From Paenibacillus xylanilyticus (GTDB taxonomy: Bacteria > Bacillota > Bacilli > Paenibacillales > Paenibacillaceae), in the NCBI RefSeq assembly GCF_009664365.1, contig NZ_CP044310.1, forward strand, positions 6,077,501 through 6,141,500: DNA of 64,000 nt, in the 5' to 3' direction. Shown piece by piece: positions 58,706 to 64,000 of the stretch (position 1 is its first letter; every line of letters starts with the position of its first letter). The notes under the pieces were generated by a model that was given only the letters and a program-made list of their open reading frames with translations, searched no databases and was not told the origin of the DNA. A program made the position numbers and the translations under genes.

Positions 58706-59719
58706 TCAGTACTCCAGGTGATGCTGCTCGTTCAGACGTTTGCGGAAAATGTAATAACTCCAGATCTGATATCCGAGGACAAAAGGCAGCAGCGTGCAGG
58801 CTACAATCGTCATCACTTTCAGTGAATACGCACCGGAAGCGGCATTATACACGGTCAGATCGAACGCTGAGCCGAAGGAACTGACCATGACTCTTGGAAA
58901 CAGGCCAATGAATACAGAGGCAAATGCGATGGCAATAACGGCTCCGGTCATACCAAAAGCCCAGCCCTCACGCTTATGCCGCACGAAGTAAGCAGCGAGA
59001 CCCAATGAAACGGCACCAAGGACCACCATGATCCAGAGCGCCCAGCCGCGAACGGCGAACACATCTGTCATGAAGTAGGTCATCACTGCATACACCGCAA
59101 GAATGGCGGCCAGCGGCAGCATTAATTTATTTGCCATATTCAACGCCCGTTCCCTGAGATCACCAACGGTCCGCAAGGAAGCGAACAACAGCCCATGAAC
59201 GAGACATAACAAGGTAACACTTAGACCGCCAACAACAGTATACGGGTTGACGATGTCCAGGAATCCCGCTCGCATCTGCATCTCCCCATCAATGGGCAGA
59301 CCCTTCATGAGCGTTGCAAAGACAACCCCGAACAGAAATGGCAGGAGGCTGCTTGAGACGACAATGATGATATCCCATGTTTTGCGCCAGCGCTGCTGCT
59401 TCATCTTGCTCCGGAATTCAAAAGCGACTCCACGGCCGATCAATGCCAGTAATACAACTACAAGCGGCAGGTAAAAACCGCTGAACAAGGTGGCATACCA
59501 ATGCGGAAAAGCAGCGAACATTGCGCCGCCTGCCGTGATTAGCCAGACCTCGTTTCCATCCCAGAACGGACCGATGGAGTTGATCAGGGTACGACGTTCA
59601 CGATCTGATCTGGCAATCAGGCCTGTGGACATTCCCACACCAAAATCGAAGCCTTCCAAAAAGAAAAAACCGACAAACAATACAGCGATCAACAGAAACC
59701 AAAGCTCACTTAGTGACAA
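58706..59719 (-). CDS. cydB: Cytochrome bd quinol oxidase subunit II
   Basis: About 337 residues with eight or nine helices. It begins SLSELWFLLIAVLFVGFFFLEGFDFGVG (read in two parts), the family N-terminus, and includes FWDGNEVWLITAGGAMFAAFP. The TTG at 59719 matches the CydB N-terminus and follows GGGGGG; the ATG at 59734 adds five residues. Either start overlaps the cydA end. It forms the two-subunit quinol oxidase with CydA, which works at low oxygen. Confidence 0.93.
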   Translation of the reverse strand: MSLSELWFLLIAVLFVGFFFLEGFDFGVGMSTGLIARSDRERRTLINSIGPFWDGNEVWLITAGGAMFAAFPHWYATLFSGFYLPLVVVLLALIGRGVAFEFRSKMKQQRWRKTWDIIIVVSSSLLPFLFGVVFATLMKGLPIDGEMQMRAGFLDIVNPYTVVGGLSVTLLCLVHGLLFASLRTVGDLRERALNMANKLMLPLAAILAVYAVMTYFMTDVFAVRGWALWIMVVLGAVSLGLAAYFVRHKREGWAFGMTGAVIAIAFASVFIGLFPRVMVSSFGSAFDLTVYNAASGAYSLKVMTIVACTLLPFVLGYQIWSYYIFRKRLNEQHHLEY

Positions 59720-61121
59720 CGGAATACCCCCCATCCATGCCGAACGGATCGGCCGATTCATCGTGTTCCTCCGGCTTATCTACTGCGTGCGGACCTGCCT
59801 TGATCTCACGAACGAACAGATAGACCATAACAATGCCCAGAACCGTGTAAGCCGCCGTAAACGCAATGGTAGAGAACAGAATCTGGCCTGCGCTTACGTT
59901 AGGCGATACACTTGCTTCGGTCGTCATATATCCGAATACCGTCCACGGCTGCCGTCCCACCTCCGTCATAATCCAGCCCGACGTATTGGCGATGAAAGGC
60001 AGGGAGATGGCAAAAACCATCAGGCGCATAAACCATGTTCCAGCTACCTCCAGCTTCCTGCGCATCGCCAGCAATGTACCGTACAGGGCGAGTACAATCA
60101 TTAAACCACCCGCAGCAATCATGATGCGGAAGCTCCAGAACGTCGTCCGCACTGGCGGGATGTAGTTCCCTGGCCCATATGTCTGCTGATACTCGGCATT
60201 GAGTTCTTTCATGCCTTGAACACTGCCGGAGAATTTGCTGTAGGATAGATAACTGAGCAATCCGGGAATCTTGATCTCACCGGAGTTCTCCTGTTTGTCC
60301 GGATCAATTGCTGCGATGACCGTCCACGGCGCAGGATCTTCCGTTGTTGTCCAGGTTCCTTCGCTGGCTGCCATTTTCATCGGCTGCGTCTCCACCAGAT
60401 ATTGCGCCTGGAAGTGTCCCGAGAATGCCACACCGAATGAGGAAACAAGACCAATGATGATGGCGATATTGAACGATTTGCGGAAAATCTCCACATCCTG
60501 CTTTTTCATCAATTTGTACGCACTGATGCCGGTTACCACGAAAGCCCCTGTCATTAATGCGCCAAAGATCGTATGCGGGAATTCAACCAGCAGCTGACCA
60601 TTGGTAAGCAGGGCGAGGAAATCATTCATCTCGGCACGGCCGTTGTTAATCTCGAAACCGACCGGATGCTGCATGAATGAATTGGCTGCCAGAATCCACA
60701 GTGCGGACAAGAATGTGCCGACAAATACGAGCCAGATACAGGCCAGATGCACCTTTTTGGATAACCGGTCCCACCCGAAAATCCAGAGCCCGATAAATGT
60801 AGACTCCATAAAAAACGCCAGTAAGGCTTCAACCGCCAGTGGCGCCCCGAACACATCCCCGACAAAGCGTGAATACTCGGACCAGTTCATGCCGAACTGG
60901 AACTCCTGCAGAATACCTGTCACGACCCCGACGGCAAAGTTAATCAGGAACAGCTTGCCCCAGAACTTGGCCATCGTTTTGTAAATCTCCTTGCCCTTGA
61001 CTACGTACAACGTCTCCATAATGGCTACCAGCAGCACAAGACCGATGGACAGCGGTACAAAAAAGAAATGGAAGATCGTTGTGAGTGCATATTGGATACG
61101 CGATAACATAATCGGATCCAT
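59706..61121 (-). CDS. cydA: Cytochrome bd quinol oxidase subunit I
   Basis: About 471 residues, with nine helices. The heme ligands are in the family segments RIQYALTTIFHFFFVPLSIG (His), MESTFIGLWIFGW and GRQPWTVFGYMTTEAS; the quinol Q-loop is the short form usual in Firmicutes. It reduces oxygen at the membrane with menaquinol. It is the first gene of cydABDC. Two Rex-type boxes lie upstream, giving control by the NADH/NAD ratio. Start 61121 (MDPIMLSRIQY) has AAGGGG upstream. Confidence 0.95.
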   Translation of the reverse strand: MDPIMLSRIQYALTTIFHFFFVPLSIGLVLLVAIMETLYVVKGKEIYKTMAKFWGKLFLINFAVGVVTGILQEFQFGMNWSEYSRFVGDVFGAPLAVEALLAFFMESTFIGLWIFGWDRLSKKVHLACIWLVFVGTFLSALWILAANSFMQHPVGFEINNGRAEMNDFLALLTNGQLLVEFPHTIFGALMTGAFVVTGISAYKLMKKQDVEIFRKSFNIAIIIGLVSSFGVAFSGHFQAQYLVETQPMKMAASEGTWTTTEDPAPWTVIAAIDPDKQENSGEIKIPGLLSYLSYSKFSGSVQGMKELNAEYQQTYGPGNYIPPVRTTFWSFRIMIAAGGLMIVLALYGTLLAMRRKLEVAGTWFMRLMVFAISLPFIANTSGWIMTEVGRQPWTVFGYMTTEASVSPNVSAGQILFSTIAFTAAYTVLGIVMVYLFVREIKAGPHAVDKPEEHDESADPFGMDGGYSVVTK

Positions 61122-61244
61122 CGTTACCCCTTCTTTCTGTTTACATCGCAGTGATTTGCATTTGGCATGGAAGCTGCACCTTCGCTGTCTATCTGTCCGC
61201 CAAATACGTGATGAACGTATTGTGCCAGATTGCCTATTTGGTAC

Positions 61245-61263
61245 ATGTGACAATTATCACAAT
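61245..61263. promoter_or_regulatory. Rex-type box 1
   Basis: TGTGA-CAATTA-TCACA has the 5-6-5 spacing of the Rex operator TTGTGAAnnnnTTCACAA. It lies about 125 bases upstream of cydA. Confidence 0.75.
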
Positions 61264-61285
61264 CTACGTCAGAATTGCGAAAAAA

Positions 61286-61303
61286 ATGTGACGATGGTCA
61301 CAC
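61286..61303. promoter_or_regulatory. Rex-type box 2
   Basis: TGTGA-CGATGG-TCACA has the same spacing as box 1 and starts 41 bases from it (centre to centre about 41). It may also overlap a weak plus-strand promoter (TGTGAC-17-TAAAAT, 61287-61315). Confidence 0.7.
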
Positions 61304-61508
61304 ATTGGATAAAATTCAGCCGAATATGCGGCTTATCTGCTTCGTCTATTCAGGGAAGTTGCTCATGTTTGGCACAACATGCCCATATGCTAGAGTCAGA
61401 CATATCATGCGAAGTGCCTTAAGGGCTGTACATATGATGTGGAGAGATGGAACACCTCCGGAAGCGGAGGCCGAACGATTGAATGCATTCAAAGTGAGGT
61501 GATGACCT

Positions 61509-62801
61509 ATGGATAAGCCCGAATGGGTACCGGAGATCAACGGGAAAACAGCGTCAACTGAGGATGACAGCAAATGTCCTCCCAATCGGTATATTCTTTT
61601 TCCCCGCAAAGGGGGATGGTCCACTTTTCCTTATCCGGACATCGCTGCCCTGCTCTCGGCCGAGGGAGAAGTCTTATATGTAAGCAGTCAGGAACGTTCT
61701 GAAGATATGCCCCCGGCCATTTCAGTAATCACCCTGCCAGAAGCTGAGATTCTGCTCCAGCAAAATCACACCGCAGCTGTCATTGCACACCCCTACTGGC
61801 TTACAGCAGTTCAATCGATGCAACCGAAGATCAGCATTGTGCTTCTTCCCGAGCCGGCGGGCGATGAAGCAAGCTCTCCGCTGTGGGAGAGCTGCATATC
61901 CAGACTGGTTGGTACTGCCGATCTGATCGGCACGTCTTCGGAAACACGGTATATGAAGCTTGCCTTTCAGGGCGTCCGCACGGTCTGGCTGGGCGGTGAA
62001 GACAAGGCTCCGGCTGGCTCCATACACAAGGATGATCTCGAAGTTCCGCTAAGAGATTATGAGCTTCTTTTTCTTCATGCCCTCAGACAAACCGTGACCG
62101 AGGCACCGGACACCATCACTCCGCTCCAGTGCAGCATGCGTGCAGACTATTACCGCCAGCTCCGTTCCAAAACGGGGCCGCATGAGACGATCTCCTTTTT
62201 GCTGGCAGCCTATGAATATTTGCTGGACGACTCCCGTGCAGCAGCATCCCTGAAGGAGGCCTTTACACATGCGATCATGAACGGGCGAAGTGATTGTGTA
62301 CAATCACACTATCGGTTTCTATCGGCCATTCATGTCAAAGCAGGAGAGGTTGAATCTGCGCTGCAAGTCTACGGAATTAGTGCAGGCAGCGAACAGGAAC
62401 GGCACCACTATGAACAGCTGTGCCGCTGGCTGGAGGCGGGAGAGCATCAGCTTGTGCAGGCAGAGCTGCTGCGGTTAAACGATGATTACGGTGCTGCGCT
62501 GGGGATATTGGATGCGCTTGGAGGAGAAACCGCCCGGCATTGGAAGTTCCGGATATATCAGGAGACCGAATGTGTGGAGGATGCTCTGGCTCTGGTCCAT
62601 GCAGCAGATATTCAGGACCGTTCCAGCCGCAGGGATTATCAGGAGTTATCAGGGACTGCCATGGCCTTGCGGGGAGATCGTCACGGGGCAGTGCGACAGT
62701 TTCTCGAAGCTGCGATGGAGAATGAGGAAGCTCTCGCACGGATTGTGGAGATGGAACTGCTGGATCACGCTGTACAGCAGCTGCTCGGGGAGGTGCCGTG
62801 A
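61509..62801 (+). CDS. Glycosyltransferase-like protein with TPR-type helical tail
   Basis: A 430-residue protein. Residues 20-180 have a Rossmann-like pattern (NRYILFPRKGGWSTFPYPDI, HTAAVIAHPYWLTAVQSMQP, VGTADLIGTSSETRYM) that recalls the N-terminal half of GT4-type transferases such as TuaH-like proteins, but no donor-binding half follows. The C-terminal 230 residues are helical repeats of TPR type. I infer a binding or scaffolding partner of the glycosyltransferases downstream. It overlaps the GT2 gene by one base at the stop codon. GTGAGGTG precedes its ATG by seven bases. Confidence 0.6.
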   Translation: MDKPEWVPEINGKTASTEDDSKCPPNRYILFPRKGGWSTFPYPDIAALLSAEGEVLYVSSQERSEDMPPAISVITLPEAEILLQQNHTAAVIAHPYWLTAVQSMQPKISIVLLPEPAGDEASSPLWESCISRLVGTADLIGTSSETRYMKLAFQGVRTVWLGGEDKAPAGSIHKDDLEVPLRDYELLFLHALRQTVTEAPDTITPLQCSMRADYYRQLRSKTGPHETISFLLAAYEYLLDDSRAAASLKEAFTHAIMNGRSDCVQSHYRFLSAIHVKAGEVESALQVYGISAGSEQERHHYEQLCRWLEAGEHQLVQAELLRLNDDYGAALGILDALGGETARHWKFRIYQETECVEDALALVHAADIQDRSSRRDYQELSGTAMALRGDRHGAVRQFLEAAMENEEALARIVEMELLDHAVQQLLGEVP

Positions 62802-63691
62802 TGCTGGACCCGAAGAAGCGCACGCAGCATAATCGGGGGCTGGGCATGCAGTCTGACATTCGGACTGAAGTTCCCCCCTCCTCTTCCGAAACATTGGCAG
62901 ACCATCAGATGGACTCGAAGAGCAATGAGGTGGAAAGCGAGCGTTCAAGCCCCACACCTTCTTCCATCCGCCGTGTCCGCAAAAGTCACGGAAACAAACT
63001 GACTGCCATGCTGCAGGTCCGTAACGAACGTGGACGATACCTCGAGGAAGTACTCCATGATCTGAGTGAATTCGTGGATGAGATCGTTATCGTGGATGAT
63101 GCGAGTACCGATGGAACACCAGACATATGCAGGTCCTATCCAAAAGTGATTCGGCTCGAAATCCTGGAGAAACCTCTATTTGCAGAGGAATGGCGGCTCC
63201 GCAATGCGTTATGGCAAGCAGCTGTAAGTACTTCACCGGACTGGCTGCTGTCCGTCGATGCGGATGAACTGTACAGTACGGAGGCCAAGGAAGCGATACG
63301 CGAGCTGATCAACCAGGACCATGCAGACTGGGTGGCATTCCGATTCTACGATATGTGGGGTGGACGGACCCACTACCGGGATGACGAACTTTGGGGTCTG
63401 CACAGACGGCATACGGCATCACTTGTCCGCTATATGCCGGAGTATCCTTACTTTTACCCACAGCAGAACCATCATGTTCCCCGTCTCCCCATGTCCAGTT
63501 CGGTATTGCCTGGCATTTGCACGGAATTAAAAGTACAGCATCTGGGGTGGGCGGGCAGCCTCGAAGACCGGGTTCGCAAGTATCTGCGTTACAAACGCAT
63601 TGATCCCAGCGGCGAGTGGGGCAGTCTGGAACATTACGAATCCATCCTGGACCCGGAACCTCGGCTGGTTCCCTGGAAGGAGGAGCATTGA
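62801..63691 (+). CDS. GT2-family glycosyltransferase
   Basis: About 296 residues. After a 65-residue polar N-terminal tail, the GT-A fold begins KLTAMLQVRNERGRYLEEVL, followed by EIVIVDDASTDGTPDIC (UDP/nucleotide loop), WLLSVDADELY (DxD-type metal motif) and LRNALWQAAVS. The C-terminal half has WGGRTHYRDDELWG and HHVPRLP. ATG 62801 shares the A of the preceding TGA and follows GGGGAGG by seven bases; an in-frame GTG at 62798 is the other choice. Donor and acceptor are unknown. It is the second gene of a cluster that continues beyond the window. Confidence 0.88.
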   Translation: MLDPKKRTQHNRGLGMQSDIRTEVPPSSSETLADHQMDSKSNEVESERSSPTPSSIRRVRKSHGNKLTAMLQVRNERGRYLEEVLHDLSEFVDEIVIVDDASTDGTPDICRSYPKVIRLEILEKPLFAEEWRLRNALWQAAVSTSPDWLLSVDADELYSTEAKEAIRELINQDHADWVAFRFYDMWGGRTHYRDDELWGLHRRHTASLVRYMPEYPYFYPQQNHHVPRLPMSSSVLPGICTELKVQHLGWAGSLEDRVRKYLRYKRIDPSGEWGSLEHYESILDPEPRLVPWKEEH

Positions 63692-63692
63692 G

Positions 63693-64000
63693 ATGGGTGT
63701 GGTCAGCATTTTGACACACAGCTTCACGGATGGATACAACCGGGAGTTCGGACGGGTATTCGGAGGGGGGCTTGAACGTTATATTCTGGATCTGTGCAGT
63801 GTGATCCGTGAGCTGGGGCATAATCCCGAAGTGCATCAGTTGTCTTATTATGAAGCATTTCAGACACGTACGGAGCAGATTGATGTATTCGGATACGCCT
63901 ACGATATGGATGATGTGCCTGAAGCCTTTGCCCGGATGGCAGCTGCAGCTCGCGGCCCGGTCATCTATGCCAGCTGTCTCTGGCAGCCCATCAGCTACAA
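63693..64000 (+). CDS. GT4-like glycosyltransferase, N-terminal part only
   Basis: About 102 codons up to the window edge. The pattern VVSILTHSFTDGYNREFGRV followed by FGGGLERYILDLCSVIRELGHNPEVHQLS (read in two parts) is the acceptor-half start of GT4 enzymes (GGLERYILDL). An AAGGAGG lies nine bases upstream of its ATG and overlaps the previous gene end. It is part of the same cluster as the GT2 gene, probably for a surface or spore polysaccharide. The C-terminal donor half is outside the window. Confidence 0.8.
   Translation, partial: MGVVSILTHSFTDGYNREFGRVFGGGLERYILDLCSVIRELGHNPEVHQLSYYEAFQTRTEQIDVFGYAYDMDDVPEAFARMAAAARGPVIYASCLWQPISY

Noticed and set aside
58127..58825. A 232-codon plus-strand frame opposite cydD and cydB
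   Set aside because: It crosses the junction of two well-supported minus-strand genes and has no recognisable protein features.
1..64000. CRISPR arrays, tRNA or rRNA genes, insertion sequences, prophage or toxin-antitoxin pairs
   Set aside because: None was recognised on reading both strands: no regularly spaced direct repeats, no transposase or integrase frames, and no tRNA-like cloverleaf noticed. A tRNAscan or Infernal run would be decisive.

Overview
The window looks like chromosomal DNA from a mesophilic, low-to-mid GC Gram-positive bacterium of the Paenibacillus type. The reasons are strong AGGAGG ribosome binding sites, sigma-A promoters, intrinsic terminators after most units, and a Bacillales gene set: lipoteichoic acid synthase, TagO-like transferase, CidA/CidB/LysR, GlpP antiterminator, HmoB heme monooxygenase, AbrB-fold regulator and cydABDC. 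The genus is an inference from gene content and base composition. No rRNA, tRNA, CRISPR array, prophage or insertion sequence was seen. Genes are dense and the units are short.

1-9.5 kb: the end of a Dps gene with a PerR/Fur-like operator, a HAD phosphatase that appears to use an AUU start codon, and a long minus-strand unit. This unit encodes a polyamine-type ABC importer (binding lipoprotein, two permeases, ATPase) interleaved with a nucleoside hydrolase and ending in adenine deaminase. I read it as uptake and stripping of a purine nucleoside or related compound. Its leader carries an intrinsic terminator just before the first ribosome binding site, so it is probably controlled by attenuation.

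9.5-19.5 kb: a zinc-ribbon membrane protein, a Met/His-rich DUF3105 membrane protein whose promoter overlaps one of two matching operators, a second and divergent nucleoside hydrolase, a TetR/MMPL divergent pair, a YegS-type lipid kinase, a serpin lipoprotein and a DUF697-like protein.

19.5-31.2 kb: a MarR-controlled heterodimeric ABC exporter, glucuronate isomerase, a metallo-beta-lactamase-fold hydrolase, an unknown lipoprotein, a cytoplasmic alpha-amylase and a nuclease-helicase fusion.

31.2-41.6 kb: HmoB, an LtaS-type synthase, a nitrilase/acetyltransferase trio, the cidR / cidAB locus, an AbrB-zinc-HTH fusion regulator, a DoxX/HxlR divergent pair and a Gfo/Idh/MocA oxidoreductase.

41.6-52 kb: glycerol catabolism (glpP-glpK, and glpD with a leader terminator), stand-alone ribA, and a sugar ABC importer followed by gluconokinase.

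52-64 kb: a SnoaL-like protein divergent from an ArsR regulator and an unknown protein around a perfect inverted repeat, TagO, the cytochrome bd operon cydA-cydB-cydD-cydC under two Rex-type boxes, and the start of a glycosyltransferase cluster that runs off the right edge.
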